A DNA stretch of 64,000 bases from Atriophallophorus winterbourni (Eukaryota > Platyhelminthes > Trematoda > Plagiorchiida > Microphallidae). The stretch's first letter is position 1, and each line of letters opens with the position of its first letter. The stretch covers positions 1 to 64,000 of the forward strand of contig JACCGJ010018222.1 of the NCBI GenBank assembly GCA_013407085.1. Direction: 5' to 3'. The notes under the pieces are model-generated. The model did no database searches and had not been told where the DNA came from. It saw nothing but the letters and a program-made list of their open reading frames with translations. The translations under genes and the position numbers were made by a program. Shown in pieces: positions 24,276-35,099 of this stretch.

Positions 24276-25975
24276 GTTATTTATTTAATTAGGTGTAATG
24301 TGTATAAATAATTGTTAAAATTTTCATAAAATTATAATGATATAAATGACGTTATCTGAACAGACATTCGGCAAAAATGAATTAAATAAAATTGTCAAAT
24401 ATATTGAAGCATATGATTGTATAATTACGATAGCATCGTCTGACTTAAGAGCGACGCAATTGCAGTTTATGTTACGTTTGAATCTTTTCGCAGCAACACG
24501 TGACGATGCCAATTGTCCGAAAAATGGTTTTTGAAGGTAGAGGGCAAAAGAGCGTCCACGTATGGCATGAGAACACACAATTTGGATTGATCAGCAAAAT
24601 AAAATGACCGGCAATGTGTTCTGTTTGCGCATCTGAAACGAATGGGAAGAAACTTAGTCGAGCAATGATGTTATCGAAATTGGATCGAATTTTTACCTTA
24701 AATAATGTGACAGATAGAAAATATTTTGATTTATGGTTAATATCCTACCTTGCTAAACATCTATTTATCAAATATCTACTTGATTCTCTGTACGCTAATA
24801 TAGCACGGAGACGTACATTATATTTCAAAATATACTGATGGCGTAATTAAACAAGTTTCCTTTTGTAGTCACCGCTTTCCTGAGTACATTTCGAACGCAG
24901 ACATGTCATCAGAGATATACTAGCAAGAAGAACGTAAGTGAAGTTCGTAGAATGACAGTACTCGATTGTTCCGGCTATGGCTCGAACATTGACAATGCTG
25001 TACACGATTGTAATTCATATTTTAAAATAAAGAGCCACTAAATTGCATAGGGAAACAACGCTGCCTTGTCATTCTGTTGAAATTTTAAAGATTCACGTTT
25101 GAGTTTTGCGGATGACCGATGTCTAATTTCAGTCATTATTAATTTTAATTCATGGTAGTTGACTCTAGTATTATGATGTTATCAACGGCAACATCTTTGG
25201 CCTATATTTCTAAGTAAATGAGAAAAGGGTAACGAAGATTAGAAATATATAAATGAAATATGAAAGTGAAACGTATCCATCCATTATGTACATCACGTGG
25301 AATCTGTATGATACTGTGGCTTCTGCATTCAAAACAGTATATTGAAGACGGCCTTCAGAGTATATTTTAATGAAAATTGTAGTACACCACTTTCAGACAG
25401 GTTCCAATTCCTTTAACTTCGTAAGACACTGTTAGACGCATTGGTAAAAACCGAAACACGAATCTATATAGCTTACAATTTACTGTTAAGATAACATGAT
25501 ACACGATCCATGGGTAAAGCAAAAGTAATTAGAGAGAGAGAGAGAAAATTCTTACAAGTGAACCGCTAGTGAAATGGCATATAGCTGACTCGAAGTATTT
25601 GCATTATTTATATCCAATATTTTCTATAATCATATAAATCACTAATGAACAATTTGTCTCAGCTATATTAACAATAATGTTCAGAAAACAAGTTATTTAT
25701 ATTATTTGCATGTTCTATTGCTATCTATAGTGCAATGCTTCGAAATTCACAGAGCCCATGACCTTGATACACTTCCTTCAAAATGGGATTTCCCAGCCTA
25801 CATGGCAGGTGAAACTTCGCAGTGCTAGGAAAGGTTTTAGAGTGTTTCTTTAACGTAGCTTCCGTTGCGGTGAATATGTTGAAGTAAATTATTGTCCATT
25901 GATCAGACTACGTTTTATTGTGACTCATCTTCTAATTGGAAATGATTTATAAATATTTTCCATCGAAATATTCAC
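24276..25975. other. Non-coding, part of the right arm
   Basis: Inverted partner of 11,635-12,870. It has a short AG microsatellite at 25,531-25,546 and no supportable gene. Confidence 0.55.
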
Positions 25976-26588
25976 TCACTGCATAGCGCAAGTAATTCGT
26001 GATGCAACTTGTAAGTCAATCCAACACCCATCAAATGCTGCGTCGTGGTTGAAAAAGTCTTTCACATCCATCGACTTAATCGGAGCAAACTTGTAACGGT
26101 ACGATGATACTTCTTCATTTTCCATCAATTCACAATAAATCCATGTGGGCTGATTAGACTGAAGCGCGGAAGAGTACCATTCACATGATCCAGAATCTAT
26201 CAACGCGATTGGCATATATCTTCTGGGCTCCCCAGGTGACCACTTGATCGAATTCGATGGGATTGCTTTGTTATCCTGATCACCGGCTGTCCAATTTTGA
26301 GCAATATCTTGTTTGGTGTCTAAGAACCGCGTTAACGTAGTCCATATTTTTCGCATGCAATGAAACATTTTTGTACAATTTCAAGGCTTTCTCATACCCG
26401 GGAATTACAAGTTTCACCCCCAATTTCTCTCCAGTTTTTAAACATCGAAGATTGGCGTCACAAAATCCGTGAACCTGCGCTAGCTGTAAGAAGCATGTGT
26501 TATCCACTTTGAAGAAATTATCATTTGGACACTTCATTGCATCAATGATTCGCAGCGCCAGAATCAAAGTCAGAAGGATGTGTTTCAT
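25976..26588 (-). pseudogene. C-type-lectin-like secreted protein, frameshifted copy
   Basis: Homologous end to end to the 203-residue protein at 11,023-11,634, with the same signal peptide, Cys positions and C-terminal extension. An A4 run in the intact copy is A5 here (about 26,347-26,351, minus strand), shifting frame after about residue 79. The first frame ends at 26,280 and the second covers 26,368-25,976. Downstream of the shift the sequence stays protein-like (SIKWSPGEP, WYSSALQSNQ), and most differences are conservative. One Gly before the WYSS motif is Cys here. This suggests the break is recent or is a sequencing error. Confidence 0.8.
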
Positions 26589-27640
26589 TTGCTACCCTGA
26601 AAATTAAATGAGAAATAAGTGTACGAGAAAAAACACGCAAAGTTTCCATGTTGATAATGACGATTTTAAAATTTCTAAATGATATTCTTTGTCAATTGAA
26701 TCTTGTTCTTAGTGCATGTGACTAAATTGCAAATGATGGTAACCCTAATCTTTGCAATTCTGCTAAGAACGTTTGACTTCTTGCGGATAAAACATAAATT
26801 TGTTGCTTTACTTGTGAATAAATCATTTAGGACCAATTGATCTTAATCGGTACATGCGAACGTTTTGACCTTTGTATGAGCGTTTTATGCCTGGTGAAAT
26901 AAACCAGGAACTATCCCTCTAGATAAAAATTGTGCATCTTGAACACTTTAAACAGGTTGATGCATTGACATCACAATATATATATACATGTAAGTGACAA
27001 GAAGACAGCCTATAATTGCAATCAGTCGAATTTCCTTTCTATCACTATTTACATCAATCCATTATGAAAATAACCAAAATACTTAGAACAACGAGGATAT
27101 TCTGACTAGAAAGGCGCGATTATTAGAAAAGTGATAGTGAGACAATAACATATTGTCTGATTTGTTAATATTGAATACTGGCAAATGTATGGGACAACTG
27201 AATATATTTTTCATGGAAATCTGAGAGATAATTTTATATTCGAAATTTTCTAGATCACCGTTATTTCGCTATTTACTCAATTGATTGGATACAGCTGATC
27301 ATACACAAAATAATTCGTTCAATTATATAACACGAAAACAATGATATTGAAAATTACCTGAATTTATTTTCAACGCGACAAATAAATTCAGAAAACGCCA
27401 TCAGTTAATAACCTAATGAACTAAATATATACGCTGGATACAATGAAAGCAAAATGGTTGGATAACGACATTTTATGCTTTGTCTTTTAACACCACTGTT
27501 CCATAATGATCGTCATATGAACTGAAGGCTAGTGGACGCTTTGCGACAAAAAGCTGCTAGTTTCCCACAAAATCTTTCATCATATAGACAATAACAAATT
27601 AAAACCTGGAAACAATTAAAAATGATATACCTTCCACTTT
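26589..27640. other. Upstream region of the right-arm lectin-like copy
   Basis: Matches 10,020-11,020 inverted. The CAG before the start codon is conserved. No other gene. Confidence 0.5.
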
Positions 27641-27949
27641 TAAGGCGACTGTGTGGGAATTACCTTGCTGCCAAAAGTTAACAAATGGTCGACAGAATTC
27701 CGTAGAGAGACGTCGGAAAGATAAAAGTATTGCGCCGCCAAAAATAAGAGGCATGGCAGTAATTGAAACAAATACAATATTCGAAAATTTGTTTCAAATT
27801 AGGAGAACAGAAACTAGAAAACCGTTTCATTTACTGGTTGGGCGTTCAAACGAAAAAGACTCCGATAGTAAAATAAAGCCCTATTTAACCCTTTGTCTAC
27901 TGACTGTAACTCTAGTTACTTCCTCGGATTTTGGCCCATAGAAATTGAA
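27641..27949. other. Unassigned stretch just outside the right arm
   Basis: It contains a 97-codon open frame (27,651-27,941, +) rich in Arg, Lys and Thr. I cannot relate it to any family and do not claim it is a gene. Confidence 0.3.
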
Positions 27950-29220
27950 AAAAATGGATTGCTCAGTATTTCCCGTCGGGAACTTCAGCCAGCATCGTAG
28001 TGCACTTGTCAAGCAGCTTCTGGCCAGTTGTCTATTACCTACATAGGTAATCTCGTATGTTTCACCGCGCTGACATGGATGCAGAAACAGCAACTACAAT
28101 TCTGTCGATCTAGTTGTGTGTTTTATTGATTTCCATCATATTGAGAGATTCATTGGTTCTCCTCAAAAGTTTTGGAAAATACAGAAAATTGAATAATTAA
28201 CAACAACATTCAAGGTAATTCAAGGTTTATATTTGTTTAAAAAATCAAACACTACACAGCAGATGTCAATTTCACAATGAAGTCAATTTTCTTGAAACAA
28301 ATCGCATAAAATAGAACTGCGGCGCATTTTGATTAAGAGAGCAAATATTTTAAGTAATGTGTTGTGATTGGTGGAAAATATGAATTTCCTCAAGTCAATT
28401 GAAGTTAAATTCGATTTTTTGTAATGATCTAAGTAGCAACATCACTTAAACAGTATATAATAAAAAGAGCTTGCTTAAGGTAATCGTCTCCATTTTAAAC
28501 AGACAACGATTTAGGGAAAATACCGTTTAATGTTTTACAGCAAAATAGTGTACCAACAACTTATATTCATGACTCAGTATCCCTTGCTTAAATATTGATC
28601 TTTTGAGGTATGCAACTTTTTGTAATGTTGGATAAGATCTCTTCGAAAGGAAAAAGCAAACATTTTCGAGTGTGCTATCCTTTCTTTATAAGACTTGTTT
28701 CGAAAGCCGAGAACTTCATTTGTTGAGCATATGTTCTACAACTTTCTTGAACCACGGAAACCATGACTGCACACCGTATTTCTTTTACTTCTATGAGGTT
28801 CATATTCATGATCCTTGGGTCAAAATCTCCTGAATACCCGTTTCAATAGTTCAAGGACACATGTTGTCTGTCCGTCGGCAGTACTAGTTTGAAGGGAGGT
28901 TTTTTCCTGGAGTTTATCCAGTCAATCAAATTTTTTCAATAATAAATGGAATGTGATCCTATATGGTCCAACAACTAAATAATTTACAGTAAACATTGAT
29001 TAAAAATAAAGGAAATTTATAGAAACAACAAAAATTCTTTACCAATATAGAACGTCGGCATGTTTCTTCCCGTGTGAGATGCATTTGGTCAAAATATACG
29101 TGTCAAGTTTAGTATTGAACAAAATAGTGTAGACCCGGCGTGCGGAGGTATTTTTCGTTGCTCTGACAATTTCGATTATATCTTTGTTGTATCTGCTCGG
29201 ATTTGAACCATTTAAAGAAT
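27950..29220 (+). repeat. Repeated block S, copy 3
   Basis: Follows 14,080-14,340 and then 15,460-16,400 in the same orientation, with the intervening 1.1 kb missing. Minus-strand CR1 C-terminal remnants lie at 28,620-29,000. Confidence 0.6.
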
Positions 29221-29239
29221 TCCGTGTATCACTCGACGA

Positions 29240-29995
29240 TATCTATCGGATCTCAAACATTTTGATTTCGCAATTTGAATTTCAGAAAAGTTCTCGGTTT
29301 GGCGGGAAAAGACCAATTTGGTCACGCGCACAAAGTTTTTCCGAGACTGCTCAGGGTAGTGTTGCAAAGTAAAAAAGAACTAGAAGATGAACTTTTATCT
29401 GCATACTTGTTGCAAGACGGTGGACAAAACACACCACGTATCTTTGTTGACATAACCTGGTCAGAACGGGCTAAATCTGCATTAAACAGAATAACTGGGA
29501 AAGTAAACGTGCGAGACAGTCGTAGTCTTATAATCCTAAACGTTCCTGAAGCTGCTGATAGTCCAGATGTAAAGTGTAACTCACACCACGACATACAACA
29601 ATGGAAATTTCTTAGTGACGCTATCTAAACAAACAATCCTGCTGTTATCAATACCTTTAGGATCCCGACATGACCGAAATACGAACGTAAAGCTTCGCGA
29701 CCACTCAAACTGACACTGCTGACAGAAAGTATGGCTGACGCCGTTCTTGAAAATTGAAAGCAATTTCGATAAAAATTGTCCCGAGATATTGGATTTATTC
29801 CCAGACGTTCGAAGTAGAATACCATTCCGAAACGCTGAAATCTCACCGGAAGCACAGGACCGGTTTCGAGGTTTTTGCCTCTCATCAGCTATGCGTATCC
29901 GCTGGAATCTATGCGTTTCGAACTAGTATTTGTATAGACGGATGGTGCAATGTGAACTGAAGTTCTCGTCTACTCGCTACGTTATAAGTAGCTGA
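29240..29995 (+). pseudogene. CR1 family B ORF1 fragment
   Basis: The frame 29,275-29,628 has a charged segment (KKELEDELLS) followed by RSLIILNVPEA. This resembles the start of the RNA-binding ORF1 protein of CR1 LINEs. After a stop at 29,626 the sequence still reads, with shifts, RPLKLTLLTES and DAVLENFKQF-like text to about 29,890, as expected for ORF1. ORF1 proteins coat LINE RNA. This copy is broken at least twice and lies just upstream of the ORF2 region of the same element. Confidence 0.55.
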
Positions 29996-30232
29996 AGGGA
30001 ATAAACATTACGCCGTACGATCAGTTGAGGCTCAGTTTAGTCCTTTCAGCTACTTATAAAGTAGCGAGTAGACGAGAACTTCACTTCGCATTGCACAATC
30101 CGTCTACACAAATAATAGTTCGAAACGCGAAGAGTCTAGCGGATGCGCATTGCTGATGATAGGCAAAAACCTCGGAACCGGTCCTGTGCTTCCGGTCAGA
30201 TTTTAGCGTTTCGGAATGGTATTCTATTTCGA
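29805..30232. repeat. Inverted repeat within CR1 family B
   Basis: Bases 29,805-29,996 pair with 30,047-30,232 at about 85% by eye, leaving a spacer of about 50 bases. A segment of about 85 bases at 30,008-30,092 also recurs directly at 30,263-30,350. Confidence 0.8.
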
Positions 30233-30281
30233 ACGATCCTAGGGTTGTAATAACCCTCGCGGCAATACGCCGTACGATCAG

Positions 30282-31034
30282 TTGGGGCTTAGTTTAGTCC
30301 ATTCAGCTACTTATAAAGTAGCGAGTAGACGAGAATTTCAGTTCGCATTATTATCAGACGTCTCAAAACTAACAATATCAAGGCTGATGCCGAAATTCCA
30401 AATACTAAGCCAAAAACGGAATTCGGCCGACTCTACCGTAGTCGGCGAACAAAACTACCAACCTACCGACTCAGACCGAGCCGCACCAATAAGTATATCT
30501 AATGAAGCGTCATTGCTATCAACATTGATTGTTAAATTTTTATATACGAATACCCAATGCTTGACAAACAAACTAGACGAATTGACTGAACTAACTACCT
30601 CACACTCACCAGACGTGATTGCCGTAACTAAGACATGGTTCCATCCAATTTTAAGAGACAATAAGTTTGCCATTGAAGGTATGTCTCTACTTCGTCACGA
30701 TCGCCTGACTCAAGGAGGTGGTGTTGCGATTTACCATATTCCGATATTGCTCTGCCAAGAGATCACTGATGATGACCTAAAACTGCAAGACACATTCTGG
30801 TGTTCGCTTAATGTATCAGCAGGGGAAAAATGCATAGTGGGTGTGATTTACCGTTCGCCCTCAGCCGACAAAGCCTACAATTCAGCATTACTTGCAAATA
30901 TACGCTTAGCGGCTAACAGATACCGCAGCAGACTTCATTGATCGGAGATTTCAATCTGCCGAACTTTGAGGGAAATTCATTTCGTCCAGAAAACTCTTTA
31001 AATCAGAACTCAGAACTTAGAAAATTGTATGGTA
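30282..31034 (+). pseudogene. CR1 family B ORF2 endonuclease, N-terminal part
   Basis: The frame 30,282-30,941 encodes the start of an AP-like endonuclease: FLYTNTQCLTNKLDEL, then TKTWFHP (usually E.W), then GGGVAIYH and GVIYRSPSA. A frameshift near 30,938 leads into MIGDFNLPNF, the conserved GDFN motif. The endonuclease would nick target DNA for target-primed reverse transcription. The domain is cut at about 31,035 by an inverted CR1 fragment and resumes at about 31,765. Confidence 0.8.
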
Positions 31035-31760
31035 GTAAAAGCATTGAGCCTAACAATAACCATAGGATGACGAGGTATATGAAACATATGAAAATATATA
31101 AAAAATATAAAATAAATCAAAAATCAATAGTGACATACGCATACCGCATGGTTCGTCATAAACTCATCGAGTTTTGAAGCGAAAACCTCAAAAGATTCTG
31201 ATCATGTGATTTCTTCAGGCAAATAGTTCCAAGTGAAACAAATTCTTATGGAGAAAAAAATTGCGACGTATTTCCAATCGAGAATGCGGAATGCTTGAAG
31301 CCTTTGAATGTGTTCGTGTTCTAGTAAGGTCATTGGGCTTTAGCAAGTGTTTAAGGGGATGGTTTAAAGAATGCAGGATTTTGAAGGTCAACAATAGTTT
31401 ACTACGTATCCGTCGTTGGGTAAAATCTTGTAGGTTCAGTTTTAACATTTGCTCTGTGAAAGGCAAATTCATGTACCGGGAGACCAACTTTGTAGCATGA
31501 TGATAAATCCTGTCAAGTAGTTCGATATCCTTCCTCAGCCATGGTGCCCAGGCTTGGATGGAATATTCCATAACCGGACATATATACGTGTTAATTACCC
31601 GGGGTAGGGATTCGGGCGTAAAAATCCGGAATATTCTTTTGAGAAGACTCAAGATACGGCAAGCTTTATTGTACACCATCCGGCATTGCTGTCCAGGCAT
31701 AAGGTTAAAAGAAACCCAGATACCCAGATCTTTTTCTTCTGTGGTCCAGACAAGATCTTG
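31035..31760 (-). mobile_element. Inverted CR1 3' fragment nested in the CR1 family B endonuclease
   Basis: The frame 31,700-31,215 encodes a CR1 RT thumb/C-terminal region (CPVMEYSIQAWAPWLRKD, RSKLLLTFKILHSLNHPL). It is preceded at 31,760-31,700 by KDLGIWVSFN-like coding. It is related to, but distinct from, the host element's own C-terminus at 33,465-34,076, so it is a separate 5'-truncated insertion. Confidence 0.8.
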
Positions 31761-31764
31761 CGTG

Positions 31765-32087
31765 CTTTATATCAACAGTTGCTGGAAGAAATTCCACTCT
31801 AAAACCATATTTTCAACAATACCCGATTTCGTGGTTCTGAAACGCCGCCTATCTTGGACTTGGTACTGACAAGTGAAGTGCACGTGATTGAAAGTCTCAC
31901 TTATGAAGCTCCAATAGGACTCAGTGACCACTTGGTTATTACGTTTGATTATATTTGCCAGGCAATTAGAACAAGTGACCTTAACAAGCTGATTAGAAAA
32001 ATTAAATTTACACAATTTAAAACTACTCTTAAGAACACGACAGACCCTGGTCTTTTGTCCGACAGCGTGCACGATCTGTGGCAGTGA
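31765..32087 (+). pseudogene. CR1 family B endonuclease, C-terminal part
   Basis: Resumes the interrupted domain: PPILDLVLTSE, then PIGLSDHLVITFDY, with the conserved SDH catalytic motif. A stop after LWQ at 32,087 separates it from the RT frame. Confidence 0.8.
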
Positions 32088-32198
32088 ATGATAAACAAAC
32101 TTAAATCTGCCGTTAAAATGCACTCTTATCTTGTTCCAAAGGTGCAAAAAAATTGATATACCTTTAAGCTGAGTAGCCGAACACGAAAATGTTCAACT

Positions 32199-34076
32199 TT
32201 GCGAAATGCTGCATGGCAGACTTATCGACAAGATACCACTTTTGAGAGTTGGGAGACATTCCAGCTGCTGAGAAATAAGGTAAACAAACTTGTTGTTGAT
32301 GACAAACTGAATTATCAAAAACATTTACTCAACAAAATGGAATCAAACCCAAAAAATCTCTATCAGATCATAAATAACCGATTTAGGGTGAAACCAGGGT
32401 TTGCTGCTTTAAAGACACGTGATGGGACAACAACCACAACATTGGAATCTGCCGAAGTTCTAGCCCATTTCTTCTCCACTGTCTTCAGCCCACGAAACAC
32501 CGTTACCTGCCCCTTAACTCCCGTCACCTCACCTGAAAATGTTTTACAAGAACTAACTATTACCCCGGACAGTGTCCTCCGAACATTGCTCAACACGAAA
32601 AAATCTCCCGGAGCTGACGAAATTACCCCGCTGTTCCTCAAAAACTGTGCTTCTACTTTGTGTACGACCCTGACCTACTTGTTTAATCTCTCTTTAACCC
32701 AAAGTTTCGTTCCATGTGATTGGAAGAATGGCATCATTACCCCAATCTACAAAGGAGGAAACCGTTCCGAAGTATCCAACTATAGACCAGTAACACTACT
32801 GATGGTGATATCTAAAGTAATGGAGCGCCTCTTTGCAAACAGCGTCACAAAACATCTGGAAGACAATTGCTTGCTCGCAGTCGAACAACACGGCTTCAGA
32901 AAAAGACACTCTTGCCTTTCAAACCTTCTGCTCTCCCTCGATGACTGGACACAAGCTGTAGACAAAGGTCTCACCATACACGCGTGTTATCTTGATATGT
33001 CCAGAGCATTCGATCGTGTCAACCACAGTCTGTTACTACAAAAAATGGAGCAATGTGGCATCAAGGGTTCATTACTAGCCTGGTTTGAGGATTATCTCCG
33101 CGACCGTGTTATTCGAGTAAGGTTTGACGGTGCTTTATCACGACCCATTGCAGTAACGAGTGGGGTGCCGCAGGGATCAGTGCTTGGACCAATTCTTTTC
33201 CTGATCTATGTAAACGACTTACCGAAACTTGTTCGCTGCAAAATCTTGTTATTTGCGGATGACATCAAGCTGTGGACACAAGTAAGCACAACTGAAGATT
33301 GCAGACAGCTTCAGCTGGACCTTGATGCCTTACAGAACTGGTCAGTTAGAAATGAACTACCTTTCAATTTCAGCAAATGCAAGGTATTGACTGTTGGAAG
33401 ACATTTTGAGTTCCCTTACACCCTTGGTTCCCATATTCTTGAAAGCACCGACAAGTAGAAGGACTTGGGTGTGTGGGTGAGCAGCACGTTGAAACCGTCG
33501 CATAACGCCACAGCTGTCTGTAAAAAGATGTCGCGAGTACTGCTTCTTCTTAAACGCGTGTTCGGGAGTTTCACGAAGCAAACTGTTCATCGAATAAGTA
33601 ATACGTACTCGAGGCCAACCATGGAGTATGCGGTTCAGGCTTGGTCACCCTGGCTACAGAAGGACATCAGCCTCTTGCAGAGAATATATCATCGGACCAC
33701 CAAGCTCGTACGTGGTTTAAAACATTAACAATACGGAGATCGGATTACAAGCCTTAATCTCTTCGACTCTCGCTACCGCCGTCTTAGAGGCGACTTAATT
33801 ATTATGTTCAATATACTGCATACCCACAACCATCCCCTGAATCAACTATTCACACGACTACCACCACGAACAAGCCGGAGTCATAACTTTACAGTACTTA
33901 TTCCCGACTCGAGGCTGAACTGTCCAAGGTATTTTTATTCTGTACGTGTATGTTTTACTTGGAACTCCCCACCCCGTAACGTTGCACATTCACCCAACTT
34001 GGATATATTCGAATCGAACTTGAACAACTTTATGTCGACCAATCCAAACATTAAAACAATATATTCTGCATCATAA
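32199..34076 (+). pseudogene. CR1 family B reverse transcriptase, nearly complete
   Basis: The frame 32,199-33,458 (419 codons) holds the full RT fingers and palm: LLNTKKSPGADEITP, the GIITPIYKGG block, NYRPVTL, QHGFRKRHSC, YLDMSRAFDRVNH, SGVPQGSVLGPILFLIYVND and the catalytic FADDIKLW near 33,250. An in-frame TAG at 33,456 interrupts just before KDLGVWVS. The thumb/C-terminus continues in the same frame to about 33,727 and, after another stop and a shift, in 33,804-34,076, ending in FTWNSPP and a final SAS. It would copy LINE RNA at nicked target DNA. All catalytic residues are present, but stops and the split endonuclease make it inactive. Confidence 0.9.
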
Positions 34077-34310
34077 AGCTTTGAACCAATGCATCCAAGT
34101 AAACTATACATATTTACCCTATCAAACCGTTTGAAAACAATTTCTGCTCTATGTATTTTTAAGTGATTCCTGAACTAATCAGTAGGCAAACAAACCCCGT
34201 TTTACTACCTATGTTATTTGTAATTCGCATATTATTCTGTGGTTTTTGTAAAGCCATGTGCTTTTTAGACCATTAAATTGAATTGAATTGAATTGAATTG
34301 AATTGAACAT
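34077..34310 (+). repeat. 3' UTR and (TTGAA)n tail of CR1 family B
   Basis: The 3' UTR ends in six or so TTGAA units at 34,276-34,307, the short tandem tail typical of CR1. The same UTR, with a decayed tail, recurs at 41,390-41,540. Confidence 0.8.
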
Positions 34311-35099
34311 CGTAACAATATTATGTGTTGTTCACACACCCCGTAATTACACTCCACAACAGTAGATTCAAGTATATCCTCGTATCAAATTTATTTGTTG
34401 AAGGATTTCATTATTTATAATTAGTCTAATTAACTGAATATTATGTTAGTTCTATTAGTAATCAGCAGTTTATTAGTGAGTATGTTTTTTTTTCTTTTTA
34501 TAAAGCGTGATTTTATAGCCATTTTAACAAATAAATTCATCTGTATCGAATCCAGCGATGATTTTATGGCTTCGTGTTGATACAATTCTTATATATATAA
34601 TAATGAGAATTGTATCAACAATTTAAGCAAAAATTTACATTTGTATTCATTTTCATCACACACCCAACAATCGGTTTCATCTGAAAAATGGAAGAATGGA
34701 TAACGGTGCGCTTTTATGCCACTATTGGATAAAGTTGGTACAAACAAACACAAGCTGATAGTGATCTAAGTGCCTCTAAATGATAAGTCTACAAGTCACG
34801 GAACGGGTCGATGTGTGTTTGAGGGAAATGCATACAAATTAGCAGTTTGCTCTTGATCAAGGATTTAAGCCCTATCTACATGTGTTCCATGGTTGTCGTG
34901 GCCCGAGTGGACTTATGGATAAGCTTCAATTACCAAAATTGTTCTAATGGCGCGCGTCTCTGATAACGAAGTGCAGCTCCAGGCCAGCACGGATGGTCCT
35001 GTGTGAATTTAGGTTTGCCGTTCTAAACAGCCTACTAAAAGCAGCGGTAACGAACTGGTTTGGACTCTAAATCAGAAGTTCATTACCGGATTCATTAAG
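34311..35099. other. Non-coding sequence with a perfect hairpin
   Basis: No gene. A perfect 15-bp inverted repeat, TGTTGATACAATTCT (34,575-34,589) against its complement (34,606-34,620), leaves a 16-base AT loop. Confidence 0.6.

Larger units (their letters stand above)
19010..27640 (-). repeat. Large inverted duplication, right arm
   Basis: Inverted counterpart of 10,020-15,990 (anchors listed there). It is longer because of about 2.1 kb of extra sequence at 21.4-23.4 kb, which is bounded by a direct repeat of about 185 bp (21,338-21,520 and 23,408-23,590). Confidence 0.8.

Noticed and set aside
32605..32625. CTGACGA in the CR1 RT coding region as a hammerhead core
   Set aside because: No stem II or GAAA partner at a suitable distance. 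It is simply coding sequence.
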